Positions 43,317 through 53,652 are shown, counted from the first letter of the stretch. The stretch: DNA of 64,000 bases from Vulcanisaeta sp. JCM 16161 (GCF_001316285.1 NZ_BBDO01000002.1:215204-279203); one strand, 5' to 3'. Translations and numbers: made by a program. Notes: generated by a model not told the origin, from the letters alone.

Positions 43317-44144
43317 TTAAGTCCTCTTAATTACCTTTACATTAAGTTCATTAAGAACCTCAGTAACGAGCTTCCTGGCCTCACTATCAATTGCCTTCCA
43401 ACTAACGTAAGCCTTAACCGGCCTATGGGTCATCATATTCACGGCCTTAACAATCATTTCCCTAGTTATTGGCGTTATATATTTCGGTATTGCGTGACCA
43501 ACATCCGCCTCACCATTGATTAACCTATTATCCATCGTCAAGTAATGTAGGTCACCTATTGATATTGCGGGCTCATAGTTACTAATTAATTTGCCCTCAA
43601 GGAATTCATCAACAACGTAATGAAGCAACTCCCAACCCCTACTTATCAACCATTCCCTCTCACTACTCCCCTGCTCTACGAAGGTCACAGGTATTGACTC
43701 TATCGTGGGGCCGTGATGCGTTGCCTCAACATGGCACTCGAAGTTCTCAAGACCATAGTCAGGCCTAATCCTACACAATTCCCTATAAAATGCCGTAATA
43801 GTGTGCGGATTTGCCAGCGATATCGTGTTCGGCCTTCCACCCAACTCGGCAGCGCCCCAATTACCTGTAACGTGGGACGTAAACATGGGCCTTGGATTCC
43901 TCATTTCATGGCGACTAACGAAGATTAACTCCTGAGGTCTTTCCTGCACTCTTGAAATTACTTCCTCAAGGTCATCCAAGTAAACAATATCCTTATTCAA
44001 TGCGTAAAATGCGAGATTCCCCTTTAAGTCATAGACCTCATAATCGCCTAAGTTCATTCTATACCTAAGATTACCATCCCTATTGAATAATTCAAAGACC
44101 CCCCTTGATACCACATCCACCTTACTAAACACTATACCATACAT
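43317..44144 (-). CDS. dtdA: D-aminoacyl-tRNA deacylase, archaeal type
   Basis: Removes D-amino acids wrongly attached to tRNAs. 275 residues, intact. Diagnostic segments: VSRHEMRNPRPMFTSHVTGN, WGAAELGGRPNTISLANPHT and CHVEATHHGP. It lies between pheT upstream and DUF429 downstream on the same strand, a group linked to translation quality. Confidence 0.92.
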   Translation of the reverse strand: MYGIVFSKVDVVSRGVFELFNRDGNLRYRMNLGDYEVYDLKGNLAFYALNKDIVYLDDLEEVISRVQERPQELIFVSRHEMRNPRPMFTSHVTGNWGAAELGGRPNTISLANPHTITAFYRELCRIRPDYGLENFECHVEATHHGPTIESIPVTFVEQGSSEREWLISRGWELLHYVVDEFLEGKLISNYEPAISIGDLHYLTMDNRLINGEADVGHAIPKYITPITREMIVKAVNMMTHRPVKAYVSWKAIDSEARKLVTEVLNELNVKVIKRT

Positions 44145-44190
44145 GTTAATTCAGTGATTAGTAATGCGGCCCTCCCCCTTTTTAATATTC

Positions 44191-45845
44191 CTAGCTCATT
44201 AACTCATTAAGCCTAATCTCACTTACAACAACGGGATACTCAAGATCGAATGCCGTTATTACGTCAGGCCTCACCTCCATCACAAAGCCAACATCCCTAT
44301 TACCAACGTGTACGCAGGCGGTCCTTTCGGGCAATCCCGATACGTACTCACAGGGCTTGAGTGAGTAGTTAATGCCGAGGCTTATCAATAATGACCTCAG
44401 TACGGAAAGACCGTCAGTGAGCGTTATTTCGGGACCACTAATTAAGTAACTAAGTACTAAGTCCTCCTTAACCCCAACCTCACTCTCCTGATTTGGCGAC
44501 ACGACAAAGCCAACCTCAAATATCTTAAGGACGCCCTCAATCAAAGCCTTATTCCTGGCCGCAACCTCCATTAATTGGGGCCATATGTGGTCCCTAATAA
44601 CTGTGTAAAGCTCAGACTTTGGGTTCTCAACCTCAACAAGCTCCCTCTGATCCATAGTCCTCCTTACCATGACGTCCCTATTACTCATCATGTAATTCAG
44701 AACCTCCTGAAAACCAAGACCAACCATTAAATCCCTAACTAAATCAGCGAAGGCGCTTAATCCGTCCCTAGCACCCCTAACAGGCTGTGGCGGTAACTCC
44801 CTTGGTACGTTTTCATAGCCGTAGGCAACCGCGATGTCCTCAACGAGGTCGACGGGATGAAGCACGTTGAACCTATATGGGGCGACCTTCACGAGTAATT
44901 CCTCGCCAGAGTCAGTAACGTCATGCCTAGACATTAATAGGTAGTTAACGATGTCATCCTTACTCAGGTTAAGGCCTAGATAATCATTCACAAAGCTAAT
45001 GGGTAATCGAAACTCAAGAGGATTGAGCTCCGGAGATGTTGTGTTACCCCATGGCGCATTTATATTGATCACTTCGACAGTCTTTGAGGAGCTCCTCTCA
45101 AGCAGATTGTAAACTAAAACGGCGAGTATTGACCTAGCAAGTCTTAGGTCTGTGGCCGTCACGTCTATTAGCACATTCTTCGTCTTTTCCGTAACCTTAA
45201 AATCCTCACTACCAAGTACTGGTATTATCACGAGCACCCTATTCTCGGAATCAATTAATATTGGCGCCTTACCATCATAAACTGCGTACTTACCGTATAA
45301 CCTGCCCTTCTCTGTATTCTCAATAACCTCAGAACCACTCATCTCCCTATCACTATCTAGCGGCCTATACCTAATGGCATCAAGTCTCTCAAGCCTATAC
45401 GTGAGTGGTGGCTTAATCTTATCAGCGTCGTAAAACCCAATGGCCATCTTCCTCCTATCCCTACCGTAGGTTGCATGTAGTTTCTCCTGAAGCTGAATCA
45501 TTTGCCTAATAGCCTCATCATCGAGCCTCAGGTCACGTACAATACCCATCATTATATATGGCCTATTAGGAACATCCTCGGCAATAAGCTAAGGCCATTA
45601 TTGACAATACTCAATTTAGGAAGCCCAACCTCAATCCTAAACAAGCCCTTAAGTGACCTAGCAATACCCTCCACGGAAAACAGGTCAGGCCTATCATGGG
45701 TAACCTCAAATGTTACGTCATCGCCGGAAATACTCTCAACCTCGCCCTTAAGCCTATTCAAAGCCGTGGCAAGCTCCTCCTCACTACCAAAGTACTTACC
45801 CAATAGACCCTCCAGGTCGCTTCGTTTAAACGTAATTACAGGCAT
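44191..45845 (-). CDS. pheT: Phenylalanyl-tRNA synthetase beta subunit, one frameshift
   Basis: About 551 residues of the archaeal/eukaryal short type. B1-like domain MPVITFKRSDLEGLLGKYFG, FEVTHDRPDLFSVEGIARSL; B5 domain NINAPWGNTTSPELNPLEFR and DVTDSGEELLVKVAPYRFNV; catalytic-like domain VENPKSELYTVIRDHIWPQL. The break near 45590 resumes IAEDVPNRPYIMMGIVRDLR. pheS is 6 kb away on the other strand, so the two subunits are not in one operon. Confidence 0.95.
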
Positions 45846-45902
45846 GCACCACTACGAAACAACAAAACCTATTAAGTATTTTTAAGCATGGCTTATAGGG
45901 GT

Positions 45903-46493
45903 ATGAAGCTGGGTTACGTGATCGCAGCCTTAGTCCTAGCCATAGCCGTAATAATGCTAATAACCTTTACAATACTGACTGGGCATAAGGCGTCGTACGT
46001 AGTAATAGGTCTCGTTAAAGTCCCAATGAGTGTGCCTCGTATGACCGTAAGTTCAGTATTTACCAATGGTTCTCAAATACCCATTAATTACACATGCAAT
46101 GGCCTAGATTACTCAATACCACTGTACATAAGCAACGTACCAGGCAATGCCAAATCCCTCATGGTAATAATGGAAGACTTAAACGCACCTGGCGGCGTCT
46201 TCATACACTGGGTCCTTTATGACATTCCACCCAATATAACGGAGCTACCACAGGGGATCCCCGCGCAGTACTACGTGCCGGGTATTGGTTATCAGGGAAT
46301 TAACGATTTTGGTAAGATTGGTTATGGCGGGCCATGCCCACCGCCTGGCCCTCCGCATGAGTATGTAATAATAGTTCTTGCCCTGGACAGGGAATTACCG
46401 CCATTAAATGAAAGCGATGTTTATTTAATAAGGTCTATTAGTGTGGGTGATGTTGTTAGTTATGGAGTTTTAATTGGGTATTACGGAGGTTAA
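45903..46493 (+). CDS. PEBP/YbhB-like protein with N-terminal membrane anchor
   Basis: Phosphatidylethanolamine-binding/Raf-kinase-inhibitor-like fold. One hydrophobic segment near residues 4-26, then YTCNGLDYSIPLYISNVPGN, VIMEDLNAPGGVFIHWVLYD and GGPCPPPGPPHEYVIIVLAL, the three ligand-site motifs. About 196 residues, outward facing. I prefer ATG 45903 because TATA-like aagtatttttaag (about 45871-45883) is 25-30 bases upstream; ATG 45888 would be too close. Physiological role unknown. Intact. Confidence 0.88.
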   Translation: MKLGYVIAALVLAIAVIMLITFTILTGHKASYVVIGLVKVPMSVPRMTVSSVFTNGSQIPINYTCNGLDYSIPLYISNVPGNAKSLMVIMEDLNAPGGVFIHWVLYDIPPNITELPQGIPAQYYVPGIGYQGINDFGKIGYGGPCPPPGPPHEYVIIVLALDRELPPLNESDVYLIRSISVGDVVSYGVLIGYYGG

Positions 46494-47158
46494 CCAACCA
46501 ATTGCTTAATACTTTCTAGCTTCTTCTTCAGCTCCTCATTCTCAGACCTAAGCCTATTAACCTCATTCGTTAGTTCATTGACCCTATCCTCGAGTTCCTT
46601 AACCTTATTCGCCAGCTCATCCCTCTCCCTCCTTAACTTATCAACATCCTCGGCACCAGCCCCTGCCGTAATACCAAGCTCCCTACACTTCTCGGCAACC
46701 CTATCACTCCTAACCCAGTAAATGACCTGCGTGGACTCCTTATCCCACTTAAGCTCGCCAGTATTGATGTTTAGCTCGAGCGTTGTTGATATCACAAATA
46801 CATCGCCACGCTCCAGCTTGTACTTAGGCACTATCTCATCGAAGAACCACCTCTTCATTGACTCAAATACTTCATCTAGCGAGTCCTTAAAGCCCTGGGA
46901 ATTCCTAATGTTGTTGAATAGCTCATTGGCCTTATCCTCGGGAAACTGAGACCTGAGACTACCACCAATGGCTCCGAAGAGAAGTCTGAAGAAGTCAGGT
47001 CTTCCCTCCCTACCGTACTTACCAAATAGTCTTGCTGCCGAGGTTTTACCCGTAACCCACCTAATCTTTAGAATATTACCCTTAACAAGTTCTGCTGTTG
47101 CTCCTCCTCTTTCAATCTCCTCCTCACCGGCCTCCTCCCTTCTCTCTTCGCTACTCAT
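46490..47158 (-). CDS. Unrecognised protein with C-terminal coiled coil
   Basis: 222 residues, intact. An acidic N-terminus is followed by a globular part (GNILKIRWVTGKTSAARLFG, FRLLFGAIGGSLRSQF, VFVISTTLELNINTGELKWD) and a coiled coil of about 60 residues (RRERDELANKVKELEDRVNE...). Looks like a Crenarchaeota-specific family that I cannot name. Its stop overlaps the PEBP gene end by four bases, convergent. Confidence 0.7.
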   Translation of the reverse strand: MSSEERREEAGEEEIERGGATAELVKGNILKIRWVTGKTSAARLFGKYGREGRPDFFRLLFGAIGGSLRSQFPEDKANELFNNIRNSQGFKDSLDEVFESMKRWFFDEIVPKYKLERGDVFVISTTLELNINTGELKWDKESTQVIYWVRSDRVAEKCRELGITAGAGAEDVDKLRRERDELANKVKELEDRVNELTNEVNRLRSENEELKKKLESIKQLVG

Positions 47159-47271
47159 ACACTAAATAAATAACTAATTTCTAATAAAAACCTTTCACCA
47201 CATATTCATTAGTGATATATTTAGTTTTACCGTGTCTATATGATTTACGGGCATTTTCCACCAATTAACTT

Positions 47272-47289
47272 TTTAAACAATTGTTTAAA
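47272..47289. promoter_or_regulatory. Perfect 18-base palindrome at the GfcR-type gene promoter
   Basis: tttaaacaattgtttaaa equals its own reverse complement and ends 12 bases before ATG 47302. Its left half overlaps the likely TATA box (tttttaaac). The gene codes for a DNA-binding protein, so an autoregulatory operator is a natural reading. Confidence 0.6.
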
Positions 47290-47301
47290 GGAATAAATTA
47301 A

Positions 47302-48042
47302 ATGCGTGCAGGTAGGAGGCTTGCTAAGGTTGATGAGCAATTGGAGGCCGTCGAGTTGATAAATTCTGCTAAGTCCATTTATAACCTGTCATATAGGGAA
47401 TTATCACAAATACTGAACATACCAGAGAGCCTACTTTGTAGGTATGCTAATGGAGATTTATTACCGTCATTAGACACGGTCAGCATCATTAAGGAGAGAC
47501 TGAGACCCATGCTTGACCTAACCGAGGTTTTGAGGAGGAATGTGGTGATTAAGGATGGGTTTATTGACCTAAACAATGTTTTGTTCAACCCATACATCCT
47601 TAAATTATACCAAAGGAGGATTAAGGACCTATTCTCTGACCTACCAATTAATAAGGTATTAACAGCAGCCACAGATGGAATACCCCTATCGGTAATGGCA
47701 TCATACGCATTAAATGCTAGGTTAGCCATCGCTAAGCAGTACAAGGACGTTGCCTCTGAGGATTTCTACGAGGTTAGTTACATAGTTGATTCACCACCAC
47801 GTAGGGCATCCCTATACCTACCAAGGCATTTGCTTGAGAGAGGTGACGAGGTTTTGATCGTTGATGATATCGTGAGAACAGGTAGAACATTAAATGCATT
47901 GATTGAGCTAGTAAATAGTGCGGGGGCTAAGCTGGTGGGTGTTTCGATATTAATCTCGATGAGTAAATCCTGGGTCGACAAACTAAGGGATAGGAATGTG
48001 CGTATTGACATAATCCTGGACTTAAGTGACTTAAGAAATTGA
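47302..48042 (+). CDS. GfcR-type transcription regulator (HTH plus phosphoribosyltransferase domain)
   Basis: 246 residues, intact. Residues 20-75 form an HTH (SYRELSQILNIPESLLCRYA). The C-terminal part is a type I phosphoribosyltransferase with the PRPP loop EVLIVDDIVRTGRTLNALIE. In haloarchaea GfcR controls sugar metabolism genes; other archaeal members resemble PurR and regulate purine genes by PRPP. Target here unknown; the palindrome at its promoter suggests self-control. Confidence 0.85.
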   Translation: MRAGRRLAKVDEQLEAVELINSAKSIYNLSYRELSQILNIPESLLCRYANGDLLPSLDTVSIIKERLRPMLDLTEVLRRNVVIKDGFIDLNNVLFNPYILKLYQRRIKDLFSDLPINKVLTAATDGIPLSVMASYALNARLAIAKQYKDVASEDFYEVSYIVDSPPRRASLYLPRHLLERGDEVLIVDDIVRTGRTLNALIELVNSAGAKLVGVSILISMSKSWVDKLRDRNVRIDIILDLSDLRN

Positions 48043-48074
48043 AATTAAGAATAAATTAATAAGTTATTACGATC

Positions 48075-49472
48075 ATGGTCAACACAATGGTAATCAATTA
48101 CGAATTAATAATCATAATATACCTCATATTAACGATAGTCTCATTCTACCCAATAATATACCAATTAATAATTATTAGCATGGGCAGAAACGTGCATGAT
48201 AGAAGTAAGATAAAAAGCACGAACTCAGAAATTAAGGGGAGGGTATTCCTCGTAATTCCCGTCAAATCCGAGCCCCTAGACCTGGTGGAAGCCTCAATGA
48301 AGAGATTAGCCTCCCTGCAATCAGGCCTTAATGTTATTTATATCCTTGATAATTATGATGATAATACCTTAAATATCGTAAGAGCAATGGGCAATAGGTA
48401 TGGTTTTAGGATAATTCATAGGGAGAAACCGAGTGGTTATAAGGGTGGGGCGTTGAATCACGTAATCAAGAGGATTGAGGCGGGCCCCGGTGATTACATG
48501 CTGGTGCTTGACATTGACTCAGTAATAAGTCAGGAGGCGATTAATGAGTTAATTAGGCATGCTGGTTCAGCCGGTGCCGTGGTTCCTCATTGGGTAGTAA
48601 GTAATAAGGATGATTCATTACTAGCGCGTGGGCAGTGGATTGGTTACCTATTCTTCTTCAGGGTTTTAAGGGCCCTTAACGAATTAATTGGTTGGGTGCC
48701 AATACTTGGTAGTGGCTCCTTAGTGAGCATTGGAGCGTTGAAGAGGGTTGGTTATTGGCCTGAGGATGTCCTTGAGGATGTGGAGCTTGGGGTAAGGTTC
48801 TTCATCAATGACTTAAGGGTTGCATACGTTGATAATGCACTTACTAATGTGGAGGTTCCCGTTAACTATGTCGGATTCCTTAGGCAGCAATTGAGGTGGA
48901 GCTTTGGCGTTGGTAGGGTTATTAGGAAGTATCTTTGGCAGGTCATGCGCAGGAAGCACGGTACCGCAGTGCTACTTTACCTAGGGCAGTACTCCGCCTA
49001 TGTTCTTCAATTAATATCAATACTCATGCTCGCGGCCATGAACATCGCCGGAATAGGCATACCACCTTGGGCATTTATTACATTACTAGTGATAGTCGTG
49101 CCATCATTATTAATGTACCTATACTCACTGCTAATGCTTGATAGAGAATTTGGTGGCGATCCCCGTAGGGACATCTTCGCAATTAATAGCGCGAACCTGG
49201 CCTTCATAATGGCCTTGCCCAGGATAGCGGCTGCGAACCTAATGGGCTTACTTAATGTTGGTAGGATTAAGTGGATACCAACACCAAAGGGCTCCCGTAA
49301 GTGGGCAAGGGAAGGCATTAACCTATTTCCGGAGTACCTAATGACTACGCTCATAATAACCGCGTTTATACTCTCCATAGTACACCTCGAACTAACAAAC
49401 ATTCTTATCACCTTACCATACTTGGCAGGATACGTGAGAGGACTATGGAGGATACTTAACGGTACGTTGTGA
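48075..49472 (+). CDS. Membrane glycosyltransferase family 2, processive type
   Basis: 465 residues, intact. One N-terminal transmembrane segment (residues 10-35), the GT-A domain with VFLVIPVKSEPLDLVE, LVLDIDSVIS (DxD metal site), GSGSLVSIGALKRVGYWPED, EDVELG (ED base) and QQLRWSFG (QxxRW), then about four C-terminal transmembrane segments. The layout is that of cellulose/hyaluronan-synthase-like enzymes, so it may make an exopolysaccharide or glycolipid. Starts 32 bases after the GfcR-type gene, probably co-transcribed. Confidence 0.88.
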   Translation: MVNTMVINYELIIIIYLILTIVSFYPIIYQLIIISMGRNVHDRSKIKSTNSEIKGRVFLVIPVKSEPLDLVEASMKRLASLQSGLNVIYILDNYDDNTLNIVRAMGNRYGFRIIHREKPSGYKGGALNHVIKRIEAGPGDYMLVLDIDSVISQEAINELIRHAGSAGAVVPHWVVSNKDDSLLARGQWIGYLFFFRVLRALNELIGWVPILGSGSLVSIGALKRVGYWPEDVLEDVELGVRFFINDLRVAYVDNALTNVEVPVNYVGFLRQQLRWSFGVGRVIRKYLWQVMRRKHGTAVLLYLGQYSAYVLQLISILMLAAMNIAGIGIPPWAFITLLVIVVPSLLMYLYSLLMLDREFGGDPRRDIFAINSANLAFIMALPRIAAANLMGLLNVGRIKWIPTPKGSRKWAREGINLFPEYLMTTLIITAFILSIVHLELTNILITLPYLAGYVRGLWRILNGTL

Positions 49473-49473
49473 C

Positions 49474-50121
49474 TTAAGACCCCAGGTAATCAAGTATTCC
49501 TCCACCTCCCCCGCTCTTATCGAGTAGCGCCTTTACCTTTCTTAAATCCTCCTCGATGATGCTCCTAAGCCTCGGATTATACAACGCGGCGGCTGGGTGA
49601 TACGTTGGTAGAACCTTGACATTAAGGTCGCCAAGCTTTGCACTGAACACTTTACCCCTAATACTGCTTATGTTCGATACGGACTTCTCCGGGTAGCCGG
49701 CCATTGTGAGGATTTCCCTAGCGCTATGCCTACCTAAGCACACGATTATTTGGGGCCTGATCATTAATATTTGGGTAACCAAATAGGGTCTGCATGCCTC
49801 AATCTCGTCAGGCTCGGGATCCCTATTATTGGGTGGCCTACACTTAACAACGTTCGTTATGTAAACCTCCTCCCTCCTAATGCCCACGCTATTCAATAAC
49901 TTAGTCAATAACTGACCAGCGGCACCTACAAACGGCCTACCCTCCTCATCCTCCTTCTCACCAGGCGCCTCACCAATAATCATTATCTTAGCATTTAAAG
50001 GACCCTCCCCCGGAACAACCCTCCTCCGTGACAAGTGTAACTTACACTTGGTGCAGTTCAGCATTAGGTTAACTAACTCGTCATAATTCGCAACATTTAT
50101 CTTCATTTTAATAATGTCCAT
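49474..50121 (-). CDS. Uracil-DNA glycosylase, family 4 (4Fe-4S)
   Basis: Removes uracil from DNA, important at high temperature. 215 residues, intact. Cluster cysteines: NCTKCKLHLSRRRVVPGEGP, NVVKCRPPNNRDPEPDEIEAC. Catalytic motif IGEAPGEKEDEEGRPFVGAA and the later LPTYHPAAALYN. Convergent with the glycosyltransferase gene, one base apart. Confidence 0.94.
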   Translation of the reverse strand: MDIIKMKINVANYDELVNLMLNCTKCKLHLSRRRVVPGEGPLNAKIMIIGEAPGEKEDEEGRPFVGAAGQLLTKLLNSVGIRREEVYITNVVKCRPPNNRDPEPDEIEACRPYLVTQILMIRPQIIVCLGRHSAREILTMAGYPEKSVSNISSIRGKVFSAKLGDLNVKVLPTYHPAAALYNPRLRSIIEEDLRKVKALLDKSGGGGGILDYLGS

Positions 50122-50199
50122 GCCAACCCCTTTATGGTAGGAAAAGAAAAAAATTGTTAATTATTTTTTTTACTTAAGTATCGATATAAACATTCACGC

Positions 50200-50403
50200 T
50201 TAGGTTATTATGTTGCCCTGCTCATCAACCTTAGCCACAACCTTCCTAACAACCTTGCCAGTGGGTAACCTGAACAAGGCCATTACGAAGCCCTTCCTAC
50301 CCTTAGGCTGAACCTTCCAAACCTTCGTAGGCTTAAGCTTGTACTTACTCCCCTCATACTCTATTTCATACTCCTTCTTCGCCAGATCCTCTAACTTTAC
50401 CAT
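50200..50403 (-). CDS. Cren7-like chromatin protein
   Basis: 67 residues, basic. The core PTKVWKVQPKGRKGFVMALF followed by RLPTGKVVRK matches the SH3-like Cren7 pattern (VW..PKGRKG...LF..PTGK) that binds the DNA minor groove in Crenarchaeota. TATA-like gatttataaatatatc (about 50423-50438) is about 27 bases upstream. Intact. Family match is from memory of Cren7, so a search would be useful. Confidence 0.75.
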   Translation of the reverse strand: MVKLEDLAKKEYEIEYEGSKYKLKPTKVWKVQPKGRKGFVMALFRLPTGKVVRKVVAKVDEQGNIIT

Positions 50404-50628
50404 ACATTGTCTTTTCTATAATGCAGATTTATAAATATATCGCTTTAGAAAAAGCCGTGAGAATAAAATGAGAAAGAAATGAAAAACAAAAACAAGAAAT
50501 ATTACAAATGCAAAAAGGTATATTTTTATCTTATAAAGTTATTAATAATGATAAGGTCTTGAGCATTATTCTATTTTCCTTAATGACTAAGATCAATATT
50601 GAAAGGGGAAATTGAAATAGTGAAAAAC
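50404..50628. other. A-rich intergenic region between Cren7-like and eS6 genes
   Basis: No gene seen. It contains the Cren7-like promoter and then purine- and A-rich sequence with runs such as gaaaaacaaaaacaag. This is downstream of eS6 (minus strand), where the complementary T-runs may stop transcription. Confidence 0.4.
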
Positions 50629-51084
50629 TTACTGCTTTTCCTCAGCCTTCTGCTCAGCTCCACCACTAAGTTTTTGGACTTCCTTGTCACCAAGTGGAAT
50701 TATTGGACCCTCCTTCCAATCCTTCGGGTAGACAAGGACTGCGTTCACCTGAACTATCTGATCACTTATTGTATTACCCCTAACCAGCTTTCTCTTCCTC
50801 ATACCACGCTTCTCAGGGTGATAGCCAATACCCTCAGTCATTAATAGGTACTTCTTAACGGCACCCTCAATGTTTGGTAACATTGGGGCACCATCAACGC
50901 CACTACCACCCGTGATCCTGATCTTAAAACCAGGCGGTAATTCAAAGACCTCCTTAATCACCCCACCATCAATCTCATCCCCAATCCTTAAACCCACAAA
51001 CCTCTGGGCAATTGGATCCTTAACCTCAAACTGCTTAGCCCTCCCACTCATTGGATCACTAAGTACTAACTTAAACGTTGGCAT
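50629..51084 (-). CDS. Small-subunit ribosomal protein eS6
   Basis: 151 residues, intact. FKLVLSDPMSGRAKQFEV, FVGLRIGDEIDGG, ITGGSGVDGAPMLPNIEGAV and GYHPEKRGMRKRKLVRGNTI are diagnostic of eS6. The tail is short and charged. Confidence 0.96.
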   Translation of the reverse strand: MPTFKLVLSDPMSGRAKQFEVKDPIAQRFVGLRIGDEIDGGVIKEVFELPPGFKIRITGGSGVDGAPMLPNIEGAVKKYLLMTEGIGYHPEKRGMRKRKLVRGNTISDQIVQVNAVLVYPKDWKEGPIIPLGDKEVQKLSGGAEQKAEEKQ

Positions 51085-51173
51085 CGACTTGAACGTAAAT
51101 AGGGGCTATTAAAACACTTCTATCATTATGAATGACGAATTATCGGTATGGAATGTCAAGATTCTGAAATAAA

Positions 51174-51186
51174 AGTATTTAAATAT
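51174..51186 (+). promoter_or_regulatory. TATA-like box deciding the YeeE/YedE start
   Basis: tatttaaatataa lies 25-28 bases before ATG 51205, so the longer in-frame start at 51148, which lies upstream of this box, is unlikely. Confidence 0.5.
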
Positions 51187-51204
51187 AACCAAAAATTTGG
51201 TTTT

Positions 51205-52822
51205 ATGACCAACATGGGCAGCAAGTCCCTGAAAATACAGGTTGGTACTGCAAATCTTAGACCAATGTGGATAGTTGCATCAATACTTTTAGTGGGTGCC
51301 TTGGCAATGCTTATGGGTGGCGTCGTCATGCAATTGGTATATCATATAACACTTGCGCCGTTATGGGTTGGAGTCTTTGCAGGGATATTACTATCAATTC
51401 CTTTAGAAATTTGGGACTTCTCGAACCCCGATGTCATAATTAGGGCAATTACTCTGAAAGATAGACTATTAATGGTGTGTTTTGGGCTAGTTATAGGTCT
51501 TGGTGCAATACTTCTCTACGCGCTTAACCTGTTTGTTCCTGTGCTGCATTGGGGTATTAAGGCGTTCTTTGTGCCCGGTGTGGTCATTGGAGGTTTATTA
51601 TTTGGTATTGGTGTGGCCATTGCTGGCTACTTCCCGGGGACCATATGGATTGCACTTGGTCAGGGTAGGAGGGATGCGGTGTATGCCGTGATTGGAGGCT
51701 TATTGGGCGCATTGACCTGGTCATTAATCTTCGGGCAGGCAAGGTACTTCTTCTGGGATACCCTTAACTTTGGTCCAATAACGTGGCCCACGTTATTTGG
51801 CCTAACAACAAAGGTTGATGAGTTAATCGTGGCTATAGTATTCGGTTTATTAATGATTAGTATGTGGTTATTCATACCAAGGAGGCAGGGCGGCAAGGCA
51901 TGCGTACTTCACCTAACTGGTAAGACTAAGGAAGTACTGCCGCTTGAGGATGAAATTAGTGAGTTTAAGGAGGACTATCCAAAAATACCTGACTACGTAA
52001 TTGAGGCAGTTTCTGTTCAGCAGCCTCGCTCATCAAGGATAATATTTGCACTGGCCTTCGACTTCACATTAGTGGCTGTGGCGGTGATTGTGCTCAGGCA
52101 AATATTTGGTGAATCAACAACGTATGCCTGGATCTGGTCACAGATACTGTATTTCATGGACCCACGCTGGCTGCTAGCCTACCCTATTTCCAGTTGTTTG
52201 GTGGGTTGAAGATTGTTAATGGAGTTCCAGTCGATAAGCCATTCAGCGAGATTGGTTGGGAACCACTCTCAGACCTAGGTACATTCCTTGGCGGCTTAAT
52301 ATCATCTTTGTTCATAACGAAGAGGTTCATGGGGTTCAAGCCATGGACACCGCACATATGGAGGAATAGGTTCGGCAATACACCAGGCTTAGGGCCCTTG
52401 CCTCCTTCATAGGCGCTTACCTAGTCCTATTCGGCGCAAGGATGGCTAATGGATGCGCCTCAGGCCACATACTAAGCGGGAACCTGCAGATGGCTGTTAG
52501 CAGTTTCGTGTTCTTCATGGCTGTAATAGTCGGTGCAATAATCACGGCATACATAATGTACGGCTTAAAGCCTGGACCTCAAGGTAATTACACAGATAAT
52601 GTGAAATTTCCCTTAAAATCCTCAAAATCTCTAGTTTTATTAATGATTGTGAGATTTTATAAGAGGGGTTCCGACTATTACGTTGATGTTGATGGTTCAG
52701 TAACTAAGGTTAGTAATCTAAGACCCATTGATTATTTGCTGATTGCGTTGGCCTATGGTCTTGGTGTACGTTATATCGATAGGTATGGCGTTAATGAATA
52801 CGTTATTAACTGCGAAAAATAA
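51205..52822 (+). CDS. YeeE/YedE-family sulfur-compound transporter, two frameshifts, odd C-terminal extension
   Basis: Multi-pass membrane protein (about ten helices) of the thiosulfate/selenium-type transporter family. First repeat: [20 protein letters not shown], where the usual Cys of the YCPGT motif is Phe. Second repeat: [16 protein letters not shown], with the conserved Cys. Breaks near 52188 and 52385 resume [15 protein letters not shown] and [16 protein letters not shown]. The last 65 residues ([20 protein letters not shown], then [20 protein letters not shown]) are soluble and faintly OsmC-like; they may be a fused domain or a separate small gene whose upstream stop was lost to an indel. 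About 538 residues as joined. Confidence 0.82.
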
Positions 52823-52912
52823 ATAATGATAATATTAAATGCGAAGCCTGCTGTAGTGGGTATGAGAATAAATGCCTTGTATATAAGTTATTAGTACGTG
52901 GTAGCTTCACTC

Positions 52913-53652
52913 TCAGGTGTGTATCTCAATCATGACTGGTACGTGGTCGGAACCCTCTATATTGCTTAAAATCTCGGCTTTAACGACATTATTCCTTAAC
53001 TCCTCACTGATTATGCAATAGTCAATCCTCATTGCCCTCCACCTCTCCCTGTAGCTACGCCATGTAAACACCTTCGCGCTTGGGTGTAACTCCCTGAAGG
53101 TGTCGATGAAGCCCTTCTTAAGGAATTGATTAAGCCAAGCCCTCTCCTCAGGGGTTAAGCCGGGGTGCTTCTCATCCCAAAATGAGGAATCAACCCTGTC
53201 CCTAGCTATGTTGAAGTCCCCGCATACAATCACAGGCTTCTTACTCCTTAGATCAATCAAAAACCTCTCAATGGCGGCGCAGAAGGACATTTTGAAGCCC
53301 AGCCTACTAAGGTCGTCACCGGCCTCGGGAAGTAGGCATTAACAACGTAGAAGTCATTGAACTCGGTCGTAATCACCCTACCCTCGGAATCAAACTCCTT
53401 AATGCCAAGACCCTTAATGACCGAGGTTGGGTGCATCTTCGTTAGTGTCATAACACCGGCATAACCCCTCCTCTCGGCTGGAAACGGGTATGCCTCATAG
53501 CCCAAGCCCATTATCGTCAACGGCACATCACCCGAGCTCCTAATTTCCTGAAGTAAGACAATGTCGTAATCACCCATGCCCAGGAGCTTATCAAGCGAGC
53601 CCTTCCTCATTATACTCCTTAAACCATTGACGTTCCAGGAAATGATCCTCAT
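52913..53652 (-). CDS. xth: Exonuclease III / AP endonuclease, one frameshift
   Basis: Cuts DNA at abasic sites for base excision repair. About 246 residues. Motifs: MRIISWNVNGLRSIM, DIVLLQEIRSS (metal Glu), FYVVNAYFPR, VIVCGDFNIARD, MRIDYCIISEEL and SDHVPVMIEI (catalytic Asp-His). Frame is lost near 53312 and resumes DDLSRLGFKMSFCAAIERFL. Confidence 0.94.
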
